From assembly GCF_017901135.1 (NCBI RefSeq), contig NZ_CP072801.1:1798001-1862000 (forward strand): 64,000 bases of DNA. Direction: 5' to 3'. A program made the position numbers and the translations under genes. The notes under the pieces are model-generated. The model worked only from the letters and a program-made list of their open reading frames with translations. It was not told the DNA's origin and did not search any database. This stretch comes from Thiothrix litoralis (GTDB lineage Bacteria > Pseudomonadota > Gammaproteobacteria > Thiotrichales > Thiotrichaceae). Positions 26,008-34,805 of this stretch are shown piece after piece; position 1 is the first letter of the stretch, and every line of letters begins with the position of its first letter.

Positions 26008-27045
26008 TTAACATTTATTCTGCTTATAGGTCATAAACATGGCATCACCGTAACTAAAGAAGCGATATTGCTGACAAACGGCATGTTGATAGGCTTGCTT
26101 AATGTTTTCATAACCCGCAAACGCCGAAACCAGCATCAACAGGGTAGATTCTGACAAATGAAAATTGGTGATCAGGGCATCCACCACCAGAAAGCGGCAA
26201 CCCGGCGTGATGAACAAACGTGTGTCACCTTGAAAGGGTTTTAAGCCGCCACCCTGCGCGGCACTTTCCAGACTACGCACCGAAGTCGTACCCACCGCCA
26301 CCACCCTGCCGCCACGCGCCCGGCAAGCCGTTACCGCATCACAGACTTGCTGGGAAACCTCCACGTATTCGGCGTGCATCACATGCTGCGACAAATCCTG
26401 CACCCGTACCGGCTGGAAAGTGCCCGCGCCGACATGCAGGGTCACGGCTGCCGTTTGCACCCCTTTACGTTGCAAAGCATCCAGCAATGCCTGATCAAAA
26501 TGCAATCCAGCCGTCGGCGCAGCCACCGCGCCCGGCTGTTTGGCAAACACCGTCTGGTAACGCTCCCGATCAGCCGGGGTATCTTCACGTTCGATATACG
26601 GCGGCAACGGCATATGCCCATACTGTTCCAGCAAGCTCAAGGCAGAATCCGTATGCAGAAACAGCACCTCAAACAAATCCCCCTGCCGCCCGGTCACTTG
26701 CGCATCAATCGCCTGTTCCAGCCGCAAGTGCGTGCCCGGCTTGGGGGCTTTGCTGGCGCGGATATGAGCAAGCGCGGTGTGTTCGCCGGTAATGCGTTCC
26801 ACCAGCACTTCAACCTTGCCCCCCGTGGCCTTCTCACCATGCAAGCGGGCAGGAATCACCCGGGTATTGTTGAACACCAGCAAGTCTTCCGGCTGGATCA
26901 GCGCCAGCACATCGGTAAATTGACCGTCACGGTATTCACCACTAGCACCATCCAGAATCAGCAGGCGGCTGGCAGTACGTTCTGCCAAAGGCTCGGCAGC
27001 AATCAGCTCAGGGGGCAGGTCGTAATGGAAATCACTCAGTTGCAT
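26008..27045 (-). CDS. queA: tRNA preQ1 S-adenosylmethionine ribosyltransferase-isomerase
   Basis: 345 residues from ATG 27045 ([16 protein letters not shown]). Family blocks include [23 protein letters not shown], the APTAGLHFD motif, [14 protein letters not shown] and [18 protein letters not shown] near the end. It transfers and isomerises the ribosyl part of SAM onto preQ1 in tRNA, the penultimate step of queuosine synthesis. tgt, its usual partner, is not in this window. A tRNA-Leu gene is divergent 110 bp away. Confidence 0.96.
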   Translation of the reverse strand: MQLSDFHYDLPPELIAAEPLAERTASRLLILDGASGEYRDGQFTDVLALIQPEDLLVFNNTRVIPARLHGEKATGGKVEVLVERITGEHTALAHIRASKAPKPGTHLRLEQAIDAQVTGRQGDLFEVLFLHTDSALSLLEQYGHMPLPPYIEREDTPADRERYQTVFAKQPGAVAAPTAGLHFDQALLDALQRKGVQTAAVTLHVGAGTFQPVRVQDLSQHVMHAEYVEVSQQVCDAVTACRARGGRVVAVGTTSVRSLESAAQGGGLKPFQGDTRLFITPGCRFLVVDALITNFHLSESTLLMLVSAFAGYENIKQAYQHAVCQQYRFFSYGDAMFMTYKQNKC

Positions 27046-27108
27046 GGGCATCAGTTACAGCATCGGGCAGTTATGGGGCAAGAAATAATAACAGCTTGAA
27101 AAATTTCT

Positions 27109-27137
27109 TTCGACAAATCGAAAAAGTTAGGTATAAT
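27109..27137 (+). promoter_or_regulatory. Promoter of tRNA-Leu
   Basis: TTCGAC (-35, 27109-27114) and a perfect TATAAT (-10, 27132-27137) with 17-bp spacing, 19 bp before the mature tRNA. Confidence 0.75.
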
Positions 27138-27155
27138 TCGCAGCCTTCACCCCCT

Positions 27156-27242
27156 GCCGGGATGGCGGAATTGGTAGACGCAGCGGATTCAAAATCCGCC
27201 GATGGTAACATTGTGCGAGTTCGAGTCTCGCTCTCGGCACCA
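27156..27242 (+). tRNA. tRNA-Leu (anticodon CAA)
   Basis: 87 nt including encoded CCA. The acceptor stem GCCGGGA pairs with TCTCGGC. The D-loop has AATTGGTAGACGC, and the anticodon stem GCGGA/TCCGC encloses TT-CAA-AA with the anticodon at 27190-27192. A long variable arm (GATGGTAACATTG region) marks a class II tRNA, and GAGTTCGAGTCTC is the T arm. Confidence 0.97.
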
Positions 27243-27272
27243 CTTGTGAACTAACAACAAGTGAGAACATCT

Positions 27273-27297
27273 AACCCGCCAGTCGCGGGTTTTTTTG
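27273..27297 (+). terminator. Terminator after tRNA-Leu
   Basis: ACCCGC-cagtc-GCGGGT followed by TTTTTTT, 30 bp after the tRNA CCA end. Confidence 0.9.
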
Positions 27298-27356
27298 TGC
27301 CCGCATTCGGCACACCAGACCAAAAGGCTAACAACAACGACAAAGGGCTAACCACC

Positions 27357-28331
27357 ATGCCACACCATGCCAAAGATCTCCTCGCCCTCGCGAAAGCGGT
27401 TATCGACACTGAAATTGCCGCCCTTGCTGCCCTGCCCTCACGCTTAGACAACGAATTCCTGAACGCCTGCGAAGCCATACTGGCCTGTAAGGGGCGCGTC
27501 ATTGTCACCGGCATGGGCAAATCCGGGCACATTGGCAATAAAATCGCGGCAACGCTTGCCAGCACCGGCACGCCCGCGTTTTTCCTGCACCCCGGTGAAG
27601 CTAGCCACGGCGACCTCGGTATGATTGTTAATGGCGATGTCATCATCGCACTCTCCAACTCTGGCACGAGTGCGGAAATTCTCGCTATCCTGCCCGTCAT
27701 TCGCCGCCTCGACGTGCGCGTCATCGCCATGACTGGCGACCCGCACTCACCAATGGCTGAAGCCGCCGATTTCCACATTAATATTGGGGTAGATAAGGAA
27801 GCCTGTCCGCTGGGGCTTGCACCGACTTCCAGCACCACCGCCACGCTGGTAATGGGCGATGCGCTCGCGGTTGCCCTGCTGGAAGCGCGTGGCTTTACCG
27901 CTGAAGATTTCGCCCGCTCCCACCCCGGCGGACGCTTGGGCAAACGCTTGCTGGTGCATGTGCATGACATCATGCATACCGGCGCAGACATTCCACAGGT
28001 CAACCCAGATGCACCTCTGCAACAAGCGATTCTGGAAATGACCCGCAAAAAACTCGGCATGACCGCCATCACCGACACGAACGGTAAACTGCAAGGTATC
28101 TTCACCGATGGTGACTTGCGACGCTCTTTCGATAAAGGCCAAGATCTGCATACACAACCCATTTCCGCCCTGATGACTACACAATTCCGTAGCATCGACG
28201 CCAATAGCCTCGCGGTCGAAGCCCTCAACCTGATGCAGGAATACGCGATTACCGTGCTGCCAGTCGTGCAGGATGGCAGCGTTATCGGTATCATCCACAT
28301 GCATGATCTTTTACGCGCAGGAATCGCCTGA
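27357..28331 (+). CDS. kdsD: Arabinose-5-phosphate isomerase
   Basis: 324 residues from ATG 27357; the frame continues upstream into the tRNA terminator, which is not coding. An SIS sugar-isomerase domain holds VTGMGKSGHIGNKIAATLASTGTPAFFLHP and ALSNSGTSAEIL. Two CBS domains fill the C-terminal half (from about 205). It converts ribulose-5-P to arabinose-5-P, the first step of Kdo synthesis. The ATG of kdsC overlaps its stop by 1 bp, and the operon continues through rapZ. Confidence 0.96.
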   Translation: MPHHAKDLLALAKAVIDTEIAALAALPSRLDNEFLNACEAILACKGRVIVTGMGKSGHIGNKIAATLASTGTPAFFLHPGEASHGDLGMIVNGDVIIALSNSGTSAEILAILPVIRRLDVRVIAMTGDPHSPMAEAADFHINIGVDKEACPLGLAPTSSTTATLVMGDALAVALLEARGFTAEDFARSHPGGRLGKRLLVHVHDIMHTGADIPQVNPDAPLQQAILEMTRKKLGMTAITDTNGKLQGIFTDGDLRRSFDKGQDLHTQPISALMTTQFRSIDANSLAVEALNLMQEYAITVLPVVQDGSVIGIIHMHDLLRAGIA

Positions 28332-28885
28332 TGATAAACACTTTTGACAATCTCTCCGCCGCTGTGCTTGAACGCGCCCGCAACACCAGCCTGGTCATTT
28401 TCGACATCGACGGCGTATTGACCGATGGCAGCCTGTTCTACGGCGATGACGGCCAAGAATACAAAGCCTTCAACTCCAAAGACGGGCACGGCATCCGCAT
28501 GTTGCTGGAAAGCGGCTTGGAAATGGCACTGATCACCGGGCGACAATCCGAACTGGTACTTCACCGTGCCGACAACCTGAAAATCCCCCGTAACCGCATC
28601 TGGCAAGGCTACCGCGACAAGCGTCCGGCCTTCGATGACCTACTTGCCCAAACCGGGTTAAAGCCGGAAAACATTGCTTACGTGGGTGATGACGTGGTGG
28701 ATCTACCCGTGATGGCACAAGTTGGTTTCGCCATTGCCGTCGGGGATGCACATTACTACGTCAAACAGCACGCCCACTGGGTCACACAAACTAACGGTGG
28801 TCATGGCGCAGGCCGCGAAATCTGCGAAATGCTGCTGCACGCCCACGGTAAATTACAGCCCAAGTTGGCTAGCTATCTGGCATGA
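28331..28885 (+). CDS. kdsC: Kdo-8-phosphate phosphatase
   Basis: 184 residues of the C0 HAD family without a cap domain. The nucleophile motif is FDIDGVLTDG, motif II is LITGRQSE and motif III/IV is YVGDDVVDLPVM. It dephosphorylates Kdo-8-P for lipopolysaccharide. It is cotranscribed and overlapping with kdsD and lptC. Confidence 0.96.
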   Translation: MINTFDNLSAAVLERARNTSLVIFDIDGVLTDGSLFYGDDGQEYKAFNSKDGHGIRMLLESGLEMALITGRQSELVLHRADNLKIPRNRIWQGYRDKRPAFDDLLAQTGLKPENIAYVGDDVVDLPVMAQVGFAIAVGDAHYYVKQHAHWVTQTNGGHGAGREICEMLLHAHGKLQPKLASYLA

Positions 28886-29331
28886 AACACCTGCTTGCGC
28901 TGGTTGTCACCCTGATCATCATCCTACTGATTACACAGGCCGAGGATTATCTAGGCAAAACTGACATTAGCCAATTGACGATGGAAAAAGACCAGATAGA
29001 CTACTACCTATCCGATTTTTCCATCATGGCAATCAAATCCGATGGCACGGTCGGTTACAGACTCTCCGGTCGACACCTATCCCATTGGCAAGGTAAACGC
29101 CAGAGCCGGATCATTGCCGCAAAAATTGAGACCTCGGCAGGATTCAAGCTACAGTCAGACCGCCTGCTGTATGATCAGACCACGCGGGAAATTTCCACCG
29201 ATGCTGAAGTGTTCATTACATCACCTTCTGGCACCACACAATCTACCGGACTTACCGCTAAACTTGACGATAATTTACTAAAACTGGATTCCAATGTGCG
29301 CTCAACCTACCAAGTCAACACCGTCAAATAA
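28882..29331 (+). CDS. lptC: LPS export system protein LptC
   Basis: 149 residues, shorter than the E. coli protein (191) but with the same plan: a single N-terminal membrane helix (LLALVVTLIIILLI) and a periplasmic beta-jellyroll including DRLLYDQTTREISTDAEVFI. It joins the LptBFG ABC transporter to LptA. The gene overlaps kdsC by 4 bp and lptA by 38 bp. Confidence 0.9.
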   Translation: MKHLLALVVTLIIILLITQAEDYLGKTDISQLTMEKDQIDYYLSDFSIMAIKSDGTVGYRLSGRHLSHWQGKRQSRIIAAKIETSAGFKLQSDRLLYDQTTREISTDAEVFITSPSGTTQSTGLTAKLDDNLLKLDSNVRSTYQVNTVK

Positions 29332-29836
29332 CGGATTAACCCCATGGTTATTGTGCCTGCTGCTGGCGGGCATGGCTTCCACGGCCTACGCCATCAAATC
29401 CGATGTAGAAGCCCCGGTGCAGATTGAAGCCGACGCAGCGGTATTCGACAAAATGGCGGGTAAAGCCAGCTACGATGGCAATGTCAGTATCCGCCAAGGC
29501 ACACTGGAAATCCTTGCTGCCCACATTGAAATCAACGCCCCCAACAATGAAATTGTCAGCATTGTGGCCACAGGTTCCCCCGTCAGCCTCAAGCAAAAAA
29601 TGGACAACGGTAAACTTGCCAGCGGCAAAGCCCGCGAAATGCAATATCTGGTCAAGGAAAAGCGCCTGATCCTCAACGGTGATGCCGAACTCCTGCAAGA
29701 TCAGGACAGATTCACCAGCAACCACATCGAATACCTGACAGACACGGGTCAGCTCAAAGCCGGTGGCACAGGCAGCAAAGGCAAAGCAGGCCGGGTTTCC
29801 GCCGTATTTTACCCCACCAACAAAGCCGCCCAATGA
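29294..29836 (+). CDS. lptA: Periplasmic LPS transport protein LptA
   Basis: 180 residues with a signal peptide ending near ASTAYA, then the LptA/OstA beta-jellyroll: [34 protein letters not shown] and later [28 protein letters not shown]. It forms the periplasmic bridge that carries LPS to the outer membrane. The start lies inside the 3' end of lptC (38-bp overlap), and the stop overlaps lptB. Confidence 0.93.
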   Translation: MCAQPTKSTPSNNGLTPWLLCLLLAGMASTAYAIKSDVEAPVQIEADAAVFDKMAGKASYDGNVSIRQGTLEILAAHIEINAPNNEIVSIVATGSPVSLKQKMDNGKLASGKAREMQYLVKEKRLILNGDAELLQDQDRFTSNHIEYLTDTGQLKAGGTGSKGKAGRVSAVFYPTNKAAQ

Positions 29837-30558
29837 ATACCCTTACCGCCCGTAACTTGCAAAAAAGTTACAAAAAACGCCAAATCCTCAAAGGTGTGGA
29901 TTTGCATGTCAACACGGCTGAAGTCGTTGGTTTACTCGGGCCGAACGGAGCGGGCAAGACCACCTGTTTCTACATCATCGTCGGGCTGGTCGGCGCTGAT
30001 GCCGGGCAAGTGTTGCTCAACGACAAAGACATTACCGCCGCCGCCATGCACGAACGCGCCCGCGAAGGCATCGGCTACCTGCCACAGGAAGCCAGTATTT
30101 TCCGCAAGTTGACCGTGGCGCAAAACATCATGGCAGTGCTGGAATTACGCAAAGAACTGAACCGCAGCCAGCGCCAAGCCAAGGTTGACAGCCTGCTGGA
30201 AGAATTCCAACTGACTCACCTGCGTGACAGCCAAGGCATCAGCTTGTCAGGTGGAGAACGTCGCCGTGCTGAAATTGCCCGCGCTCTTGCCAGCGAACCC
30301 GCCTTCATCCTGCTGGACGAGCCATTCGCTGGGGTTGACCCCATTTCAGTGCTGGAAATCCAGAAAATCATCCGGCATCTGGTCGCCCGCGACATCGGCG
30401 TGCTGATCACCGACCACAATGTGCGCGAAACCCTCGGCATTTGCCACCGCGCCTACATCCTCAGCGAAGGTAAAATTCTGGTCGAAGGCTCACCTGATGA
30501 TATATTACAGAATGAACAAGCCCGCCGTGTCTATCTCGGGGAAAACTTCAAACTGTGA
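29833..30558 (+). CDS. lptB: LPS export ABC transporter ATP-binding protein
   Basis: 241 residues. Walker A is GPNGAGKTT, the Q-loop region is [13 protein letters not shown], the signature LSGGERRR, Walker [13 protein letters not shown] and the switch histidine lies in [10 protein letters not shown]. It powers LPS extraction from the inner membrane with LptFG, which are encoded elsewhere. rpoN follows in the conserved order. Confidence 0.97.
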   Translation: MNTLTARNLQKSYKKRQILKGVDLHVNTAEVVGLLGPNGAGKTTCFYIIVGLVGADAGQVLLNDKDITAAAMHERAREGIGYLPQEASIFRKLTVAQNIMAVLELRKELNRSQRQAKVDSLLEEFQLTHLRDSQGISLSGGERRRAEIARALASEPAFILLDEPFAGVDPISVLEIQKIIRHLVARDIGVLITDHNVRETLGICHRAYILSEGKILVEGSPDDILQNEQARRVYLGENFKL

Positions 30559-30685
30559 GATGACTTAAGTCAGCCGCCATTCACCCCGATTATCGCATCT
30601 TTGCACCAGCAAACGATTAGCGTAGTATAAAAGCCATGACAGACAGGATTCATTGGCGACACAGGAAAAAGGAATAACAAGAACA

Positions 30686-32179
30686 ATGCTCAAACAGGGA
30701 TTCGATCTCAAACTGGGTCAGACACTCTCAATGACCCCGCAATTACAGCAGGCCATCCGCTTGTTGCAGTTGTCTTCACTTGAGTTACAGAACGAAATTC
30801 AGCAAGCGTTGGAAGAAAACCCTTTGCTGCAACTGACCGATGAAGCTGAGGATTCTCGCCCTGAAGCACCCAGTGAGCCGCCAACGGAAGCCACCGCCAA
30901 CACCACCGAACTGTCTGAGACAGAATCCGCTGCCGACGCCCCCAGCGACCATTCTCAGCTTGATCAGGATATTCCCGACGAACTGCACATGGATGCCGAA
31001 TGGGAGGACGTTTACGACACCCGTAGCAGTAACAGCGATGGCGGCGGTGATGTCAGCGGTTTCCTCGAAAATCAGGGCGATACTGCCGACAGCGGCTTGC
31101 AGGAACACCTGCTATGGCAAATTCGCATGAGCAACCTCACCAGCATCGACAAGCAAATTGCGGAAGTGTTGATAGGCTCGCTGGATGATGCTGGTTACTT
31201 GTGCGACCCGCTCGAAGAAATCTTTGAAAACCTCCGCGATGAACTGCTGATTGACCTTGAAGATGTCGAAGTTGTCCTCAAATTTATCCAGCAACTCGAC
31301 CCAGTAGGCGTAGGCGCACGCGACCTGCGTGAATGCCTGTTGATCCAGTTGGCGCACCTCCCGGAAAGCCGTATTCTCTTCAAAGCCCGTCAGCTTGTCG
31401 AAAAAAATCTGGACTTGATGGAGCGGCGCGACTATAAAGAAATAAGCAAAAGGTTGAAAATAGAACAAGGCGAACTGGAAGAGATCATCTTGTTGTTACG
31501 CAGCCTTCAACCAAGACCGGGTAGTGCTTATTCAGCATCCAGTGCCGATTACATCGTGCCTGATGCTTATGTCCGCAAGATCAAAGGAGAATGGGTGGTT
31601 TCACTGAACGCGCAAGTCACGCCACACCTGCAAGTTAACCAGTATTACGCTGATATGCTGGGGCAGTCCAAAAGTGAGCATGACGCCAGCTACTTCAAAT
31701 CCAATTTGCAACAAGCCCGCTGGCTGATCCGCAGCGTTGAAAGCCGCAACACCACCATGCTGAATGTTGCCAAAGCAATAGTTGAACGTCAAAGCGCTTT
31801 CATGCAATATGGTGAGCAGGCAATGAAGCCACTGATTCTCAGGGATATAGCAGAAGAGCTTGAAATGCATGAGTCCACTATCTCCCGTGTCACCACCAAC
31901 AAATACCTGTATACCCCGCGCGGTATCTTTGAATTCAAATATTTCTTCTCCAGCCAGGTAGACACAGATGCCGGGTCTAGCTGTTCATCCACCGCCATTC
32001 GCGCCATGCTCAAAAATCTGATTAATGAGGAAAATCAACACTCCCCCCTAAGCGACAACCAATTAACTAACCTGCTAAACCAGCAGGGTATTAATGTAGC
32101 GCGACGTACTGTCGCCAAGTATCGTGAAGCAATGTCCATTCCGTCATCGCATGACCGGAAGGCGTTGGTTCCGACCTGA
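30686..32179 (+). CDS. rpoN: RNA polymerase sigma-54 factor
   Basis: 497 residues from ATG 30686 (MLKQGFDLKLGQTLSMTPQLQQAIRLLQLS); a TTG at 30653 is a less likely start. Region I is the glutamine/leucine-rich N-terminus, region II an acidic linker (about 50-110). The core-binding domain and helix-turn-helix (DIAEELEMHESTISRVTTNKY) follow, and the RpoN box ARRTVAKYREA is present near the C-terminus. It directs transcription from -24/-12 promoters with enhancer-binding proteins. Confidence 0.97.
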   Translation: MLKQGFDLKLGQTLSMTPQLQQAIRLLQLSSLELQNEIQQALEENPLLQLTDEAEDSRPEAPSEPPTEATANTTELSETESAADAPSDHSQLDQDIPDELHMDAEWEDVYDTRSSNSDGGGDVSGFLENQGDTADSGLQEHLLWQIRMSNLTSIDKQIAEVLIGSLDDAGYLCDPLEEIFENLRDELLIDLEDVEVVLKFIQQLDPVGVGARDLRECLLIQLAHLPESRILFKARQLVEKNLDLMERRDYKEISKRLKIEQGELEEIILLLRSLQPRPGSAYSASSADYIVPDAYVRKIKGEWVVSLNAQVTPHLQVNQYYADMLGQSKSEHDASYFKSNLQQARWLIRSVESRNTTMLNVAKAIVERQSAFMQYGEQAMKPLILRDIAEELEMHESTISRVTTNKYLYTPRGIFEFKYFFSSQVDTDAGSSCSSTAIRAMLKNLINEENQHSPLSDNQLTNLLNQQGINVARRTVAKYREAMSIPSSHDRKALVPT

Positions 32180-32241
32180 ACTGTGAGCGTTATGATGACA
32201 AACACAGTTTCTTCCATGACCTTGAACAAGGAGCTTGCATT

Positions 32242-32580
32242 ATGCAATTAGAAATCACTGGGCATCATCTTGAAGTGACCGACTCCATGAACAACTACGT
32301 GCGTGAAAAGGCAGAACGCCTGAAGCGCCACTTTGACCAAGTAATGAAAATCCATTTCATTCTGGAAGTCCAAAAACAGAACCACAAGGCTGAAGCGACT
32401 TTCCACGTCAACGGTAACCACTTTTTCGCCGATGCCATTTCAGATGATATGTACGCAGCCATTGACGCCTTAACTGACAAACTCGATCGACAAATTGTCA
32501 AACACAAGGAAAAAATGAAAGACCATCATCGTCAGGAAGCTGTACAACTGGCTGCTGCAACTGAAGAAACCGTGGACTAA
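32242..32580 (+). CDS. hpf: Ribosome hibernation-promoting factor
   Basis: 112 residues, the short HPF/YfiA type. It begins MQLEITGHHLEVTDSMNNYVREKAERLKRHFD and contains DMYAAIDALTDKLDRQIVKHKEK. It binds the 30S decoding centre in stationary phase. AAGGAG precedes the start, and its place between rpoN and ptsN is conserved in gammaproteobacteria. Confidence 0.95.
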   Translation: MQLEITGHHLEVTDSMNNYVREKAERLKRHFDQVMKIHFILEVQKQNHKAEATFHVNGNHFFADAISDDMYAAIDALTDKLDRQIVKHKEKMKDHHRQEAVQLAAATEETVD

Positions 32581-32586
32581 TACATT

Positions 32587-33075
32587 ATGGACATCACTAC
32601 CCTGCTCTCTCCCGAACGGATCGCCTGCAAGCCAGACGTTTCCAGCAAGAAACGCGCCTTTGAACAACTGGCGGAGATGCTTGCCACAGGCCAGGACACC
32701 TTGGGCGTCGACATGATTTTCGATGCCCTGACCAATCGGGAGAAGCTGGGTAGTACGACCATCGGCAATGGCGTTGCCATTCCCCATGCGTGTATGTCCG
32801 TCACTCAACCTCGAGGGGCTTTGTTGTTAGTGGAAGACGGGATCAAAATGGACGCGCCGGATAAAAAACCCGTGCAACTGTTCATGGCGATTCTGGTTCC
32901 ACCCAACCAAGCCCCTGATTATTCCGACCTCATTACCCAACTGACCAGCACCCTGATACAAAAATCACTGATTGAAGAAATCTGTAGCTATTGTGACAGT
33001 GAAACGATGCTGGATCACTTCATTACGTTATTCACTCCACCCAACCACCCGTTAGAGGGTGCATTAGCGGCTTAA
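32587..33075 (+). CDS. ptsN: Nitrogen PTS EIIA component
   Basis: 162 residues, an EIIA fructose-type domain. The phospho-histidine lies in GNGVAIPHACMS (near residue 68). It takes phosphate from the PEP-dependent PtsP-NPr chain and regulates potassium and phosphate responses. NPr is not found next to rapZ here, unlike in E. coli. Confidence 0.94.
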   Translation: MDITTLLSPERIACKPDVSSKKRAFEQLAEMLATGQDTLGVDMIFDALTNREKLGSTTIGNGVAIPHACMSVTQPRGALLLVEDGIKMDAPDKKPVQLFMAILVPPNQAPDYSDLITQLTSTLIQKSLIEEICSYCDSETMLDHFITLFTPPNHPLEGALAA

Positions 33076-33079
33076 TAGT

Positions 33080-33943
33080 ATGCACTTGGTCATCATTAGC
33101 GGTATGTCTGGTGCTGGCAAAAGTTATGCCTTGCACACACTTGAAGATAACGGTTATTACTGTATTGACAACTTGCCTTCCCAATTGCTGGAAGCCCTGC
33201 TCAGTACCCCCCAAATAGCCAAACAACCGTATTTGGCTGTTGGCATTGATATCCGGGGCGGGCGCGACAGCCTGCTGGATACCCCCGACATTATCAAGCG
33301 GGTACGCCAGCGCGTGCCCAGCACGCAAGTCATTTACCTGTATGCCACACAGGAAGTCTTGCGTAAACGTTACAATGAAACCCGCCGCCGTCACCCCTTA
33401 ACCAGCGAAGCTCAGGAACTCGACAAAGCCATTGCGTTAGAGTCCACCCTCTTGGAGCCACTGGCTATTGACGCTGACTTGCGGCTGGATACCTCGCATA
33501 TTGGCGTGTATGAGTTGGGGCGTATGCTAACTGCACGCATCAGCCAGACCGACCAACAGCACTTGTCGCTGATGATTCAGTCATTCGGTTTCAAACACAC
33601 TGCCCCGTCGGATTCCGATTTTCTGTTTGACGTGCGCTGCCTGCCCAACCCTTATTGGGAACCTGACCTACGCACCCTGACAGGTCGTGATGCAGGCATT
33701 ATCGAATGGCTCGAAAAGCATGAGGACGTACAACGTATGTATCACGATCTGCGTGCTTTCCTCGACAACTGGATTCCCAACATCGACAAAGCCAACCAAC
33801 GTGCTTACCTGACCGTCTCCATTGGCTGCACGGGCGGGCGACACCGTTCAGTGTATCTGGCCGAACAGCTCTACAAGCACTTTCGCAAAACCCTGGGTGA
33901 AAACGTCATCCTGCGTCACCGCGAACTCAACTACGTGCGTTAG
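33080..33943 (+). CDS. rapZ: RNase adapter protein RapZ
   Basis: 287 residues. The N-terminal P-loop is ISGMSGAGKSYALHTLEDNGYYCIDNLP; the C-terminal domain has SFGFKHTAPSDSDFLFDVRCLPNPYW and the SIGCTGGRHRSVYLAE phosphate-binding loop. In E. coli RapZ binds glucosamine-6-P and steers RNase E to the small RNA GlmZ. It is the last gene of the kdsD-rapZ run. Confidence 0.95.
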   Translation: MHLVIISGMSGAGKSYALHTLEDNGYYCIDNLPSQLLEALLSTPQIAKQPYLAVGIDIRGGRDSLLDTPDIIKRVRQRVPSTQVIYLYATQEVLRKRYNETRRRHPLTSEAQELDKAIALESTLLEPLAIDADLRLDTSHIGVYELGRMLTARISQTDQQHLSLMIQSFGFKHTAPSDSDFLFDVRCLPNPYWEPDLRTLTGRDAGIIEWLEKHEDVQRMYHDLRAFLDNWIPNIDKANQRAYLTVSIGCTGGRHRSVYLAEQLYKHFRKTLGENVILRHRELNYVR

Positions 33944-33951
33944 TCGCGCTG

Positions 33952-33968
33952 CTGTCACGAAAGTGACA
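33952..33968 (+). promoter_or_regulatory. Palindrome / possible Pho box before the orphan phoB
   Basis: CTGTCAC-gaaa-GTGACAC. It is a perfect inverted repeat (TGTCAC/GTGACA), and the first half also fits a Pho-box unit (CTGTCAT), with a partial match in the second. It lies about 50 bp before the start codon. Weak as a Pho box. Confidence 0.4.
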
Positions 33969-34018
33969 CATACTTACGCTTAAATGCCTGTATAACATGA
34001 AATTCATACAGGTTTCAC

Positions 34019-34705
34019 ATGAGCAATATCCTGATTGTCGAAGATGAACAGCCGATCCGCAAAATGGTCGGCTTTGCCCTAGGACGGGCAGGTTTCACCC
34101 TGAACGAAGCGGAAACGGCTGAACAAGCGTACACCGCGATCCACCGCCAACGCCCGGAACTGATCCTGATGGATTGGATGCTGCCCGGCATGAGCGGCAT
34201 TGAACTGGTTAAACGCTTACAACGCGACAGCAACACCCAAGACATCCCTGTCATTATGTTAACCGCACGCAACGAAGAAGCCGACCGCATTTCCGGGTTT
34301 CAGGCAGGCATCGACGATTACATCAGCAAGCCGTTTTCCCCCGCCGAATTGGTGGTAAGAATTCAAGCCGTATTGCGCCGCACCCAGCATTCCCAACCGG
34401 CAGACATCCTCGCATTCGACAGGCTGACCCTCGACCCACTCAGCCACCGCGTGACCGCAGGCGACACCGAACTCGAATTTGGCCCCACCGAATTCCGCCT
34501 GCTGAAATTCTTCATGCAACACCCAGACCGTGTGTACAGCCGCGAACAACTGCTGGATAACGCTTGGGGACGCAATGTGTATGTGGAAGAACGCACAGTC
34601 GATGTCCATATTTTGCGTCTACGCAAGACCCTAGCACCACACGGTTTTGAACATTACATCCAAACCGTGCGCGGCTCAGGCTACCGTTTTTCGCCGAACC
34701 CCTGA
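34019..34705 (+). CDS. PhoB-type response regulator (orphan copy)
   Basis: 228 residues. The receiver domain has acidic residues in VEDEQPI, the phospho-Asp in [10 protein letters not shown] and Lys in ISKPFSP. The OmpR/PhoB winged helix contains [15 protein letters not shown] and [10 protein letters not shown]. It is close in sequence to the phoB at 53044-53745. No sensor kinase gene is adjacent; instead a glycosyltransferase and a PAP2 phosphatase with a Pho box follow. It may respond to the same PhoR or act as a specialised regulator. Confidence 0.85.
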   Translation: MSNILIVEDEQPIRKMVGFALGRAGFTLNEAETAEQAYTAIHRQRPELILMDWMLPGMSGIELVKRLQRDSNTQDIPVIMLTARNEEADRISGFQAGIDDYISKPFSPAELVVRIQAVLRRTQHSQPADILAFDRLTLDPLSHRVTAGDTELEFGPTEFRLLKFFMQHPDRVYSREQLLDNAWGRNVYVEERTVDVHILRLRKTLAPHGFEHYIQTVRGSGYRFSPNP

Positions 34706-34727
34706 CCTTCTGCCAGCGTAAACACAA

Positions 34728-34745
34728 CCGTCACAAAAACGTCAC
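34728..34745 (+). promoter_or_regulatory. Pho box upstream of the glycosyltransferase
   Basis: Two 7-bp units, CCGTCAC and ACGTCAC, separated by AAAA (11-bp period), 60-80 bp before the GTG start. They fit the CTGTCAT-N4-CTGTCAT PhoB consensus. Confidence 0.65.
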
Positions 34746-34805
34746 TGTCTTGCAGCATTAACCCTGCAAAATCAGTAAGGTATCCACTACGAGACGTGCA
34801 TTTTT

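Noticed and set aside
27251-28606. 451-codon minus-strand frame opposite kdsD and kdsC
   Set aside because: kdsD and kdsC are certain on the plus strand; the opposite frame has serine/arginine-rich composition typical of a shadow.
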